This document shows positions 8,094 through 16,675 of a stretch of 64,000 bases of DNA, piece after piece; position 1 is the stretch's first letter, and each line of letters starts with the position of its first letter. The translations under genes were made by a program, and so were the position numbers. Below the pieces are notes generated by a model. It had not been told where the DNA came from and ran no database searches. It saw only the letters and a program-made list of their open reading frames with translations. This DNA comes from Roseitranquillus sediminis (GTDB lineage Bacteria; Pseudomonadota; Alphaproteobacteria; Rhodobacterales; Rhodobacteraceae): positions 310,001 to 374,000 of the forward strand of contig NZ_JAFFOB010000015.1 in NCBI RefSeq assembly GCF_016918935.1. Reading direction: 5' to 3'.

Positions 8094-9386
8094 ATGGTGG
8101 CCCGCGCAATCTTCAAGTTCCGGCGGACATTGCATCGTTTCACAGGCGATACGAACGGCGCTATCGCGGTAATGGCGGCCATCGCGTTCCCCGTGCTGGT
8201 GGGCGGCATGGCCCTCGGTGCCGAGGCCGGCTACTGGTATCTGAGCCACCGCAAGCTGCAGCAGGCGAGCGACCTCGCTGCCTACGCTGCCGCCGTGCAG
8301 TTGCGGTCGGGCCGCGGCAATGCCGAGATGGTGGCCGCCGCCGGCAAGATCGCCGAGGCGAGCGACTTCCGCACCGGCGACGACACGCTCGCCCTGGCGC
8401 ATCCGCCGGCCACCGGCAGCCGCGCCGGCAGCGCGAAGGCCGTGGAGGTCGTCGTGAAGCGGCAGCAGACGCGCTTTTTCACCCTGATCTACACGACCGA
8501 GCCTGTGGAGATTTCGGCTCGGGCCGTGGCGGAAGTTCGCGGTGGCGGGAACGCCTGCCTGCTCACCCTCGACCCGACCGTCGGTGGGGCGATCACGGTG
8601 GGCGGTTCGTCGGAGGTCATATTCGACGGCTGCGACGTAGCAACAAATTCAAATGCTTACGATGCGTTCCTGATGCAAGGCGGCAAGGTCGAACTGACAG
8701 CGGGATGTGTCCACAGCGTCGGCGGAGTAAGCGCGACGAGCGGTCTCAACCTGACGGCCTGCACCTCGCCCCACACGCAGTCGCCGGCGATCAGGGACCC
8801 CTATGCCGATCTCGCGGAGCCGATGAACATCGGCACGTGCTCGGACAGCAGCGTCGGTAGCAACAACAAGACGATTACCGTCACTCCGCATGAGACGCAT
8901 CCGCTCGGCATGCCGCTGCGCCGATACTGCGGCGGCCTGGAGCTCAAGGGCGACGTCACGTTCTCTCCCGGTCTTTACATCGTCGATGGCGGTACCTTTC
9001 GGATCAATGCCTCGGCTTACGTCACGGGCAGCGGTGTCACCTTCTTCCTGACCAACGGCGCCGAAATGGCCTTCAACGGCAGCGCGACGCTCGACCTGTC
9101 GGCGCCGACCTCGGGACCTTTCTCCGGGATCCTGTTCTACAGCGATCGCGACGATGTCGGCCTCTCGCATAGTATCAACGGTAACGCAGGGTCGACCCTC
9201 AATGGCGCCGTTTACCTCTCCTCAAGCGACCTCAGCTACAGCGGAAACTTCAGCGGGACCTACGGGTGCACGCAGATCGTCACGCGGCGCGTCACCTTCA
9301 CGGGCAATTCGTCGCTCAATGTCGATTGCTCGGCAGCAGGCACCCGGCGAATCCCGGTGGGCGAGATCATCGCTCTGGTGGAATAG
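8094..9386 (+). CDS. TadG-like pilus assembly protein
   Basis: A 430-residue protein with a cytoplasmic N-terminus followed by one membrane helix, GAIAVMAAIAFPVLVGGMALG, the Tad/TadG N-terminal signature, and the YWYLSHRKLQQASDLAAYAA segment that follows it. Instead of a von Willebrand A domain, the extracytoplasmic part (about residues 150-420) is Gly/Ser/Thr-rich and repetitive: GGAITVGGSSEVIFDGC, LELKGDVTFSPGLYIVDGG. This looks like a beta-solenoid of the kind found in pilus-associated adhesin-like proteins. The start at ATG 8094 follows tadC directly; the upstream open frame overlaps tadC. Its role is probably a minor pilus component or surface tip. Confidence 0.8.
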   Translation: MVARAIFKFRRTLHRFTGDTNGAIAVMAAIAFPVLVGGMALGAEAGYWYLSHRKLQQASDLAAYAAAVQLRSGRGNAEMVAAAGKIAEASDFRTGDDTLALAHPPATGSRAGSAKAVEVVVKRQQTRFFTLIYTTEPVEISARAVAEVRGGGNACLLTLDPTVGGAITVGGSSEVIFDGCDVATNSNAYDAFLMQGGKVELTAGCVHSVGGVSATSGLNLTACTSPHTQSPAIRDPYADLAEPMNIGTCSDSSVGSNNKTITVTPHETHPLGMPLRRYCGGLELKGDVTFSPGLYIVDGGTFRINASAYVTGSGVTFFLTNGAEMAFNGSATLDLSAPTSGPFSGILFYSDRDDVGLSHSINGNAGSTLNGAVYLSSSDLSYSGNFSGTYGCTQIVTRRVTFTGNSSLNVDCSAAGTRRIPVGEIIALVE

Positions 9387-9397
9387 GAGACGTGCCG

Positions 9398-9892
9398 ATG
9401 ATCGAATCGTGGATTTTTTCAGTCGTATTTCTCGGCTTTCTCGGATGGGCGGCGTATTGCGACGCTGCCGATCTCCGGATCCCGAACCGCTTGACGCTTG
9501 CAATGGCCGGGATGGGCCCGTTCGCCGTGTGGCTGCTCGGGCCGGGCGTGGGCGCCTTGCCGGCGGCGTTCCTTGCGGGCGCCACGACCCTGATCGTGAC
9601 CTGGACGATGTTCGAGCTGGGTCTACTCGGTGGCGGCGACGCCAAGCTCGCAGCTGCCGCCGCGCTGTGGCTCGGCCTGGAGGCGACGCTGGTCTTTGTT
9701 CTCGCCACCGCAGTGTTCGGTGCGGTCCTGGCGGCGAGCCTCGTGATCCTGAGTCGCTCGGCCGCCGCGCAGGCCCTTGTTGGACTGCGGTGGCAGGAAC
9801 GTCTCAACGCCGACGCCATCTCGGTCCCCTACGCAGTCGCGATGGCACCCGCTGGTGTCGTGGCGACGCTGACGATGCTGTCCCAGGCTTAA
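9398..9892 (+). CDS. cpaA: Prepilin peptidase CpaA/TadV
   Basis: A 164-residue integral membrane aspartic peptidase of the A24 family. It cleaves the Flp leader and those of the TadE-type pseudopilins. The first catalytic Asp lies in CDAADLRIPNRLTLAM and the second in the GxGD-type motif LGGGDAKL, and about five hydrophobic segments are predicted. The start at ATG 9398 was chosen for the family-typical N-terminus; a GTG lies two codons upstream. It sits 11 bases after the TadG-like gene. Confidence 0.92.
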   Translation: MIESWIFSVVFLGFLGWAAYCDAADLRIPNRLTLAMAGMGPFAVWLLGPGVGALPAAFLAGATTLIVTWTMFELGLLGGGDAKLAAAAALWLGLEATLVFVLATAVFGAVLAASLVILSRSAAAQALVGLRWQERLNADAISVPYAVAMAPAGVVATLTMLSQA

Positions 9893-9904
9893 GGAGAACC
9901 TCCA

Positions 9905-10825
9905 ATGATGCGCCTCGCCATCGTCATGATTGCCATTGTCGCCGGCGGCGGGGCCGGCTGGCTGGCGCTGCAAGCCACCTGGCGCGAACTGCCGGAGCCG
10001 GAGACCGTCATCCTCGAGGAGCCGAAGGTCGATGTGCTGACGCCGACCGTGGACCTGACCCGCGGCGCGAGAATCGACCGGTCGCACCTGATCTGGACGG
10101 CCTGGCCCGCAGACCGGGTGAGCTCCGGGATGATCCTCGAAGAGGAACAGCCGGGCGCGCCGGACACGTTGACGGGGCGCGTGCTTCGCTCGAACCTCTA
10201 TGCCGGTGAGCCGATCAGGTCGCAGCACCTGTCCGAGAATGCCGGCGGTTTTCTGTCGATGGTCCTGCAGCCGGGGATGCGCGGGCTGGGCGTGCCGATC
10301 AGCGATGACAAGACCGCGGGCGGCTTCGTGCTGCCGAACGACCGGGTGGATGTCCTCCACACTGTCGTACGCGACATCGACGGCGACGGAACCGCGACCG
10401 GCACGACACGGACGATTCTGACCAATGTCAGGGTCCTGGCGATCGGGCAGACGACCTTCGACGAAGGCGCGCTGGTCGAAAGTGAGGTCCCGGAGGCGAC
10501 GGCTGGCGCCAGCGGCGGGTCTACCCTGATCGGAAGCACAGCGACGCTTGAGGTGACGCCAGAACAAGCCGAGATTCTCATGGCCGCGGCGGCCTCAGGG
10601 CAGCTTGCCTTGGCGCTCCGCGCCGCCGATGATTTCGGCCTGAGCGGTATCGGCGATCTCGCGATGCTCGAGGGGGCGGCGCCGGCGCTGCTGCCGGAAC
10701 TCGTTGTACGCAATGATACAGGCGACGTCGCCGAAGCGGGGCCGCGCCAGCGCGAGGTCACGATCATCTCCGCCGGCGTGCCGCGGACCGTTCTCGCCGC
10801 TGTCAAAGGAGGCGTCGATGGCTAA
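9905..10825 (+). CDS. cpaB: Flp pilus assembly protein CpaB/RcpC
   Basis: A 306-residue periplasmic protein anchored by an N-terminal helix (IVMIAIVAGGGAGWLAL). An SAF-like domain follows (VLTPTVDLTRGARIDRSHLIW), then the RcpC/CpaB core GMRGLGVPISDDKTAGGFVLPNDRVDVL and LEVTPEQAEILMAAAASGQL. In Tad systems it associates with the outer-membrane secretin, yet no secretin gene lies in this cluster. Its last 8 bases overlap the start of cpaE. Confidence 0.92.
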   Translation: MMRLAIVMIAIVAGGGAGWLALQATWRELPEPETVILEEPKVDVLTPTVDLTRGARIDRSHLIWTAWPADRVSSGMILEEEQPGAPDTLTGRVLRSNLYAGEPIRSQHLSENAGGFLSMVLQPGMRGLGVPISDDKTAGGFVLPNDRVDVLHTVVRDIDGDGTATGTTRTILTNVRVLAIGQTTFDEGALVESEVPEATAGASGGSTLIGSTATLEVTPEQAEILMAAAASGQLALALRAADDFGLSGIGDLAMLEGAAPALLPELVVRNDTGDVAEAGPRQREVTIISAGVPRTVLAAVKGGVDG

Positions 10826-12200
10826 CGCACGAGAAATGCGTCTTCGCGAGCACGCCGAAGACCCGGCAGGGAGCTGCCTCGAGACAGGCGACGTCCGCGT
10901 CGACGATCGTCTGACCGGACTATCCGCCCCGGTTGTTCCCGCATCGCCACTGACGTGGGATAGCCCCGACGATCTCGTCGATATCCCCGAGCCGCGGCTC
11001 ATGCTGCCGCGGATCCGCATCGACGCTTTCGTGCAGAGCGACGAGATCGCGGAGGTCCTCGGCCGCGCCGCCGGAGACCGGCGTGCCGTTCGCAGCGAGT
11101 TCGCCGTCCACCGCGGCGGCTTCTCGGAGGCTATCGAGCGATACCGCGAGCAGCCGGCCGCCAATCTCATCCTGGTCGAGGACAGTGGATCGGCCGATCA
11201 GCTGCAGTGGCACGTAGAGGCGCTCGCCGAGTGCTGTCCGCCAGACGCGCGGCTGGTGGTGATCGGATCGCGCAATGACATCAGCCTTTATCGGCGACTG
11301 ATCAAGTTGGGCGTGAGCGACTACATCGTGCAGCCGTTCGGCCCGCTTCACCTGCTCGATTCCATCCTGTCGATCTTCGCGGAAACCGACGAAAAAGAAC
11401 TCGGCCTCGTCCTGGCGTTCGTGGGCGCCCGGGGCGGCACCGGGGCCTCGACGGTCGCGCACAATGTCGCGTCGACCCTCAGCCGAAAATTCGAGGCGAC
11501 GACTCTGCTGATCGACGCGAACCTCGGATTTGGCACCGCAGCCCTGCAATTCGATATCACGAGCCCTCAAGGCTTCGCAGATGCCGTGAGAGAGCGAGAG
11601 AATCTCGATCACGATCTGTTGGAACGTCTTGTTCATTGGCGCGAGAAGCGTCTCGGCGTGCTGACCGCGCCCGACAGGCTGGATCAGTTGACCGCACCCG
11701 ATCTGGGGATAATGCGCCACCTCGTCGACCAAGCCCGACGCCTCGCTCGGTTCGTCATACTCGATCTGCCGCACGGCTGGTCCCCTTGGATCGCCGAAGC
11801 ATTGTCGTCGGCCGATCGCGTGGGCGTCGTCGCGACTGCGGATCTGCCGTCGCTTCGCAACTCCCGCACGCTTCTCGAGATGATCCAGAAGATGCGTCCG
11901 AACGACGCACTGCCGGAGATCATACTCAGCCGAATGCCGCTACGGGGAAAGCCGCAAGTCTCGGTGGACGACTACGTCCGGATTCTCGGCGTCCGAGCGC
12001 CCGCCACGATTCCCTTCGACGCGACTGCGGCTTCGGCCGAGATGTCGGGCCGCCTGATGGTCGAAGCATCCCCAAGATCGGAGGCAGCGGTAGCCATCGC
12101 GGCACTTGCGTCGCGGATGACTGGTATCGACGAGAACAGTCGCAGAAAGCCGGTGCGAAGAGGCGTCGTTGGACGGCTTCTCGGCCGGAGGCGGCGATGA
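10818..12200 (+). CDS. cpaE: Pilus localisation ATPase-like protein CpaE/TadZ
   Basis: A 460-residue protein with an atypical receiver-like N-terminal half (LILVEDSGSADQ through RRLIKLGVSDYIVQPF) and a MinD/ParA-type C-terminal half. The nucleotide loop is GARGGTGASTVAHN. The usual lysine of the KGGxGKS deviant Walker A is Arg, and the position before S/T is Ala, as in many TadZ proteins. The core continues with LLIDANLGFG and VILDLPHG. CpaE/TadZ places the Tad machine at the cell pole. ATG 10818 overlaps cpaB, and the stop overlaps the next gene (ATGA). Confidence 0.9.
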   Translation: MANAREMRLREHAEDPAGSCLETGDVRVDDRLTGLSAPVVPASPLTWDSPDDLVDIPEPRLMLPRIRIDAFVQSDEIAEVLGRAAGDRRAVRSEFAVHRGGFSEAIERYREQPAANLILVEDSGSADQLQWHVEALAECCPPDARLVVIGSRNDISLYRRLIKLGVSDYIVQPFGPLHLLDSILSIFAETDEKELGLVLAFVGARGGTGASTVAHNVASTLSRKFEATTLLIDANLGFGTAALQFDITSPQGFADAVRERENLDHDLLERLVHWREKRLGVLTAPDRLDQLTAPDLGIMRHLVDQARRLARFVILDLPHGWSPWIAEALSSADRVGVVATADLPSLRNSRTLLEMIQKMRPNDALPEIILSRMPLRGKPQVSVDDYVRILGVRAPATIPFDATAASAEMSGRLMVEASPRSEAAVAIAALASRMTGIDENSRRKPVRRGVVGRLLGRRRR

Positions 12201-12631
12201 ACCTCAGCCGTCGTCGACGCGATCCCGTCAGCGGCAGCGCGAGCGTGGAGTTCGCCATCATTGCGCCGGTGCTGGTGCTCGCGGTGCTGTCGACTGCGGA
12301 CATCGGACTGGCGGTCCACGAATCATTCGAGATCGATCAAGCCCTTCGCAACGGCGCCGAAGCGGCCTTGCGCGATCCCGGCGAGACCAGGGTGGAAGCT
12401 GTTCTTGCCGCGGTCGACGCCACCGGCAGCGGACAGCAGGTTACAACCTGGACGGTTGACCGCTTTTGCGCCTGCCCCGAGTCTTCGGGCACCCCCACGT
12501 CGTGCTCCACGACATGTGGCGGCAGTCTCCCGACCGCTATTTTTTACGACATCAAGGGCGTTCGCGCCTATCTCGGCATCCTGCTGCCTGCCCGAGACCT
12601 CACGCGCGCCGCCTCCGTCCAGGTACGATGA
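12197..12631 (+). CDS. TadE-like pseudopilin
   Basis: A 144-residue protein with the TadE signature: a short basic leader, then GSASVEFAIIAPVLVLAVLS with the conserved Glu of the processing-site region, followed by an extracytoplasmic domain. That domain carries a Cys-rich patch (FCACPESS and SCSTTCGG), which could form disulphides. It is probably a minor pilin processed by CpaA. ATGA overlaps with both neighbours indicate tight translational coupling. Confidence 0.85.
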   Translation: MNLSRRRRDPVSGSASVEFAIIAPVLVLAVLSTADIGLAVHESFEIDQALRNGAEAALRDPGETRVEAVLAAVDATGSGQQVTTWTVDRFCACPESSGTPTSCSTTCGGSLPTAIFYDIKGVRAYLGILLPARDLTRAASVQVR

Positions 12632-13023
12632 AGAGCTTGCCGAGGCTTCTCTTCGACAGGAGCGGGGCAGCCGCCCTGGAGTTCGCGATTATCGGGCTGC
12701 CGTTCATCCTGCTGCTGCTCGGGCTCGTCGAGTTCGGCCGGGGGCTTCACATCCGCAACGCTCTCGACGCGGCCGCCGATCGCGCACAACGGGCAATCAT
12801 GATTGATCCGTCGGCGAATGGCACCATGCTGGAGGAGGCGATCCACAGCGGTTTTCATGCGGGTCAGCCGGAACAGATCACCGTCAGATACGCAACCGAG
12901 ACAGTCGCCGGAACAGCCTACCGGCTCGTTTCGCTAGACTTCGAGATGCAGCTTCTTCTGCCTGCGCCGCTCGGCCGGAACCTGACCATCAGTTCAACTC
13001 GCCGCATTGCTCTGCCTGGCTGA
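12628..13023 (+). CDS. TadE/TadF-like pseudopilin
   Basis: A 131-residue pseudopilin. RSGAAALEFAIIGLPFILLLLG is the leader-helix signature with the conserved Glu, and FGRGLHIRNALDAAADRAQRAI follows. The rest is a small extracytoplasmic domain. It overlaps the previous gene by ATGA and is the last recognisable pilus gene of the operon. It likely functions as the second minor pilin of the Tad system. Confidence 0.85.
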   Translation: MKSLPRLLFDRSGAAALEFAIIGLPFILLLLGLVEFGRGLHIRNALDAAADRAQRAIMIDPSANGTMLEEAIHSGFHAGQPEQITVRYATETVAGTAYRLVSLDFEMQLLLPAPLGRNLTISSTRRIALPG

Positions 13024-13066
13024 GACCATACCGCCGAACGCGGAACCTTCGCTACGTGAGGTCGTG

Positions 13067-13198
13067 ATGGGAAAAGGCAACAGTAGGCGCGGAAACAAGG
13101 AAGCGAAGAAACCCAAGCAGGAGAAGCCAAAGGTCTCGGCAATCGCGGGTTCTGCTGCAACCGGGCCGGTGTCGCTTGGAGAGAAAAAGCGCAAGTGA
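13067..13198 (+). CDS. Small Lys-rich protein
   Basis: A 43-residue basic protein beginning MGKGNSRRGNKEAKKPKQEK and ending LGEKKRK. Similar small lysine-rich proteins of unknown function are widespread in alphaproteobacteria. A GAGG sits 5 bases before the ATG, and a strong hairpin follows the stop, which supports expression as a real gene. It trails the pilus operon by 43 bases but need not be functionally linked. Confidence 0.7.
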   Translation: MGKGNSRRGNKEAKKPKQEKPKVSAIAGSAATGPVSLGEKKRK

Positions 13199-13211
13199 TC
13201 GGACCGATCGA

Positions 13212-13240
13212 GGCGAGCACGTCGTGCTCGCCTTTCGGAT
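13212..13240 (+). terminator. Terminator after the pilus operon and small basic protein
   Basis: A perfect 9-bp stem, ggcgagcac (13212-13220) pairing with gtgctcgcc (13224-13232), has a 3-nt loop and is followed by TTTCGGATTT. It lies 13 bases after the stop of the 43-residue gene and before a convergent desaturase gene. Confidence 0.7.
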
Positions 13241-13297
13241 TTGGTCGTTCACCTGGGGGACGATCCTTGATCGACTGCTGTGAGGCTCGCGCGCCGA

Positions 13298-14356
13298 TCA
13301 GAGGGACGTGGCCTCCGCAAAAGAGACGAGCCGTCGGCTACGGTTGTCCCAGAGCTGCAACCTGACGGTTTTCAGGCTCTCGCCGAGAGTGAGCCGTTGC
13401 GCCTCGTTCAGTTCGGGATGGTCGCGCAGGATCTCCGGCAGGCGGTAGAACGGGACGCGACTCTGGAGGTGGTGCACGTGATGCACACCGATGTTGGCAG
13501 TGAACCAACGCAGGACACCTGGAAGGACGTAGTGCGAGCTGCCATGCAGCGCCGCGTCGTGGAGCTGCCACTCGGGATCAGAATCCCAACTCGTCTCCTC
13601 GAACTGATGCTGCACATAGAAGAGCCAGACGCCAATCGAGGCTGCGACGATCGTCGTCGGGAGAAAGACGAGCAGGAGCGGGGAAGCCCCTCCCGCGTAG
13701 CCGACCGCTCCCAAGGCCAGTAGCAGCATCAGGTTCGTGCCCATCGCGCTGGCCCAGTAGGTCCAGCCAGATCGCGTCAGCCCCAGCGGCAGCCGGTTCT
13801 GCACCAGGAACAGATAAGACGGGCCGAGCCCAAACAGGACCAGCGGATGCCGATAGAGACGGTAGCGCAGCCGCCCGAGGGGCGAGAGGGCCCTATACTC
13901 GGCCACGGTCAGCGTCAGCACGTCGCCCATCCCTCGCTTGTCGAGATTGCCGGAAGAGGCGTGGTGGACGGAATGGGTCCGCCGCCAGACGGCGTATGGC
14001 GTCAGGGTCAGGACCCCGAGCGCGCGGCCCATCCAGTCATTGGCGGTCCGGCTCTTGAAGAAGGAGCCGTGTCCGCAGTCGTGCTGGATCGCGAAGAGCC
14101 GGACGAGAAAGCCGCCGTTCAGGACAGCGAGTGCCACCGCTAGTGAATAGCTGACGGATAGGCTCGACCAGGCCAGCGCCCAGAGCGCGACGAACGGGAC
14201 GAGAGTGACGAGCAGTTCCAGCGCACTCCGCAGTTGAAGCGGTTCGCGGTAGCGCCCCAGGACACGGACCCAGATGCGGGCATCCTGTGCTTCGTATGCG
14301 GAACGAGACTGTGCGCGAGTGCCCGAGTTGGGGATCGCGATGGCGTCGTAAATCAA
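13298..14356 (-). CDS. Membrane fatty-acid desaturase
   Basis: A 352-residue di-iron membrane desaturase. It has the three histidine boxes of the family, HDCGH, HSVHH and HHVHH, separated by long hydrophobic stretches (for example LVTLVPFVALWALAW and LLLALGAVGYAGG) that form two transmembrane hairpins. The N-terminus is cytosolic. It inserts a double bond into acyl chains, probably of membrane lipids; the positional specificity cannot be read from the sequence. It stands alone, convergent to the pilus locus. A cold-shock gene lies nearby on the same strand, which fits a membrane-fluidity role but is only suggestive. Confidence 0.88.
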   Translation of the reverse strand: MIYDAIAIPNSGTRAQSRSAYEAQDARIWVRVLGRYREPLQLRSALELLVTLVPFVALWALAWSSLSVSYSLAVALAVLNGGFLVRLFAIQHDCGHGSFFKSRTANDWMGRALGVLTLTPYAVWRRTHSVHHASSGNLDKRGMGDVLTLTVAEYRALSPLGRLRYRLYRHPLVLFGLGPSYLFLVQNRLPLGLTRSGWTYWASAMGTNLMLLLALGAVGYAGGASPLLLVFLPTTIVAASIGVWLFYVQHQFEETSWDSDPEWQLHDAALHGSSHYVLPGVLRWFTANIGVHHVHHLQSRVPFYRLPEILRDHPELNEAQRLTLGESLKTVRLQLWDNRSRRLVSFAEATSL

Positions 14357-14367
14357 TGTTGGCTCCG

Positions 14368-14601
14368 TCAGCTCTTGGACGGCGCCTTCGCCACGGACTT
14401 CTTCCGCGGCTTTGCCTTGGGAGCGGCAGCTCTCTGCGCTGCTTCGGAGGCGTCCCGCTCTTCCCGCGCGGCGCGAAGTCTCGCAGTCTTTTTATGCCGC
14501 GCGGCGGTCTCGGCTTCAGAGATGTCTTTCACGATCTTCGTGGTAGCGTCCGCCTTGGACTCGATCTTCGACGGACGGAAGAGAGTGTGCTTGTTCTGCA
14601 T
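14368..14601 (-). CDS. Small charged protein of unknown function
   Basis: A 77-residue hydrophilic protein starting MQNKHTLFRPSKIESKADAT, with a predicted helical centre (SEAETAARHKKTARLRAARE) and an Ala/Lys-rich tail. Proteins with this N-terminus occur as conserved short ORFs in alphaproteobacteria and have no known function. The ATG at 14601 was chosen because the family-like residues start there; the open frame extends upstream without recognisable content. It lies 11 bases downstream of the desaturase start region, on the same strand. Confidence 0.6.
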   Translation of the reverse strand: MQNKHTLFRPSKIESKADATTKIVKDISEAETAARHKKTARLRAAREERDASEAAQRAAAPKAKPRKKSVAKAPSKS

Positions 14602-14824
14602 ACAAGTGTCTTTCGATGAACCGGGGATCAAAGCCGCTGCCACACGCAGGCGAGATCGGCCGCCAGCCTGCAAGGAAGATACCGTCGGGCGCTTGTTCCC
14701 GATCTCCAGCCAAGGGCTGTTGCGGATCCGGGAAAAACCGCTCTCATGGACCGGAAAGGCTTTGACCCGGAAGCCCCGGAGCGGGAAGACCCGGGACGAA
14801 TGAAGCCCGCCCCGGATCAATTGG

Positions 14825-15031
14825 TCATGCGAGGGCGAGATTTGCTGCGGAATCGCGGCCGTCACGGCCCGACTCCACATCGTAGGTCACCTTCTGCCCA
14901 TCGGCGAGGCCGGTAAGGCCAGCCCGCTCGAGGGCGGAGGCGTGAACGAACACATCCTTGCCGCCGCTTTCGGGCGCGATGAAGCCGAAGCCTTTGGTGT
15001 CATTGAACCATTTCACGGTGCCGTTGGCCAT
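14825..15031 (-). CDS. cspA: Cold-shock protein
   Basis: A 68-residue cold-shock domain protein that binds single-stranded RNA and DNA. It starts GTVKWFNDTKGFGFIAPESG, carrying the RNP1 motif KGFGFI, and continues with RNP2 DVFVHASALE. The length is typical. A strong AGGAGG (15040-15045 on the other strand) lies about 8 bases upstream of the ATG. It stands alone with a long 5' region, as many cold-shock genes do. Confidence 0.95.
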   Translation of the reverse strand: MANGTVKWFNDTKGFGFIAPESGGKDVFVHASALERAGLTGLADGQKVTYDVESGRDGRDSAANLALA

Positions 15032-15556
15032 ATCCGCGGCCTCCTGTCTGAGATGCTGCCCGCAGGGTGCGGCAGCCCGGCTTGTCGGTCTGGATCGATC
15101 AACTGAGAGCCGGGTCAACGGAGGCAGAGGTTCGAAAAAGAATAACGTCGCAACGTACGAAATGGAGTTCGCCTCGCAAAGAGCAAGGGGCGACGCGGAA
15201 TAAGCGGAGGATCCGGGGCGCCGGCGCTGGGTCCTCATCGCGTCCAAGACGGCGTAGGGACCGAAGTGGCGGGCCATCCAGCGAGCACGGCGGCGGCGGG
15301 ACAGCTCGCGGGAAATTCAGTCGACGAGGCTGCCTCGCAACCGCTTTCTCGTCCGCACCGCCCGATACGAAGAGCGTTCCGCCTCAAGCGTCCCTCGGCC
15401 TTGCCCGGTCAGCCTCATCCTGGACATCAGGTCCGATCCTCTCTCTCGACCGGAAACCTCCAGCTCTTGAGCTCGTGCGAGACCTTCGCCGCTGGCGAGC
15501 ACGTTCCGTACCTCGCTCCATCCCTGATACCCGCCGAGACGTCAGTTCGCCAGTCC
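15032..15556. other. Intergenic region between cspA and the M20 peptidase gene
   Basis: These 525 bases include the cspA upstream region and the 3' flank of the peptidase gene, both on the - strand. Short open frames exist on both strands but show no family features. An AT-richer patch (15131-15180) is the most likely place for the cspA promoter, although no clear boxes are visible. Confidence 0.4.
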
Positions 15557-16675
15557 TCATTCCAGCGTCTCGATCAAGCGCCGCAACAGGTCGCGCCTCG
15601 GTTCGAGCGACGAGACATAGAGCTGTTCGTGAAGCGTGTGGGCGCCTTGGCCGTCGACGCCGAGCCCGTCGAGCGTTGGCGCGAGCGTCGCGGTGAAGTT
15701 CCCGTCACTGCCACCGCCGGTCTTGAGGCCCTCAAGTTCGAAGCCAAGCTCTGCGGCGCGTTTGCGCGCGTGCTCGAAGAGCGCCGTTCCGCCCGCGGAT
15801 GCTTCATAGGCTGGACGGTTCAGGCCACCCTCAACCTCGATCGTCACCTCCGGCTCCTCCGGTTCGAGCGAGGCGACGAAAGCCTCGATCTCGGCGGTCG
15901 CAGCGGCGTCGGGAACGCGGACGTCGATGGCGGCCCACGCCTCGGCGGGCACCACGTTCACGCCGGTTCCCCCTCCAATTTCGCCGACGTTGCAGGTGAT
16001 GCCACGGTCGTAGTCGGTCAGCGCGTGGAACTTGAGCGCGATGCGGGCGATCTCGGCGATTGCGCTCCGTCCATCCTGATGCCGCGTTCCCGAATGGGAC
16101 GGCCGGCCGAACGTCCGCACCGTGTAGCGCATCGTGCCCTTGCGTGCGGTGACGATCCGCCCTCCCTCGCGCGCGGGCTCAGTTACCAGGACGTATCTCG
16201 CGCCCCGAGCAAGCGACTCGATCAGATCGCGGGACGTCGGGCTGCCGACCTCCTCGTCCGAGACGAAGAGATGCGTCACGGGCAATGGCGCTCCTCCGTT
16301 TGCCGCGACGGCGGCCACGGCATCCATCGCAATGTATGCGCCCCCTTTCATGTCATAGATGCCGGGCCCGTAGGCGACATCTCCTTCGAGACGGAAGGGC
16401 ATCTTCCGGATCGTGCCGCGCGGGTGGACCGTGTCGATGTGGCTGAGGATCAGGATGCCTGGCACGTTCTCGCGTCGCGCCCATGGCGCCCGAACGACGA
16501 GGTGGTCGCCGTACCCATCGCGGCCCGTCACCCGCTCGACTTCGGCGCCGAATGCCTCGTACTCCTGCGTCACGCGGTCAGCGAGGCGCGCCAGCCCCTC
16601 GAGGTCGGGCGTATGGCTCTCGATCTCGACCCAGCCTCGGATGCCATTGAGCAGTTCCGCCGCGGTCTTCGTCAT
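15557..16675 (-). CDS. M20-family metallopeptidase, glutamate carboxypeptidase-like
   Basis: A 372-residue zinc-dependent peptidase or deacylase of the ArgE/DapE/CPG2 superfamily. Visible metal and catalytic motifs are SHIDTVH, YGPGIYDMKGG, SDEEVGS (catalytic and ligand Glu pair), TEPAREGG and the C-terminal GQGAHTLHEQ. The dimerisation lid domain lies around residues 180-285 (RPSHSGTRHQDGRSAI and similar). The lack of a signal peptide means it is cytoplasmic. It is divergent from the GntR regulator and the peptide transporter, so it probably cleaves an imported peptide or N-acyl amino acid. Confidence 0.88.
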   Translation of the reverse strand: MTKTAAELLNGIRGWVEIESHTPDLEGLARLADRVTQEYEAFGAEVERVTGRDGYGDHLVVRAPWARRENVPGILILSHIDTVHPRGTIRKMPFRLEGDVAYGPGIYDMKGGAYIAMDAVAAVAANGGAPLPVTHLFVSDEEVGSPTSRDLIESLARGARYVLVTEPAREGGRIVTARKGTMRYTVRTFGRPSHSGTRHQDGRSAIAEIARIALKFHALTDYDRGITCNVGEIGGGTGVNVVPAEAWAAIDVRVPDAAATAEIEAFVASLEPEEPEVTIEVEGGLNRPAYEASAGGTALFEHARKRAAELGFELEGLKTGGGSDGNFTATLAPTLDGLGVDGQGAHTLHEQLYVSSLEPRRDLLRRLIETLE

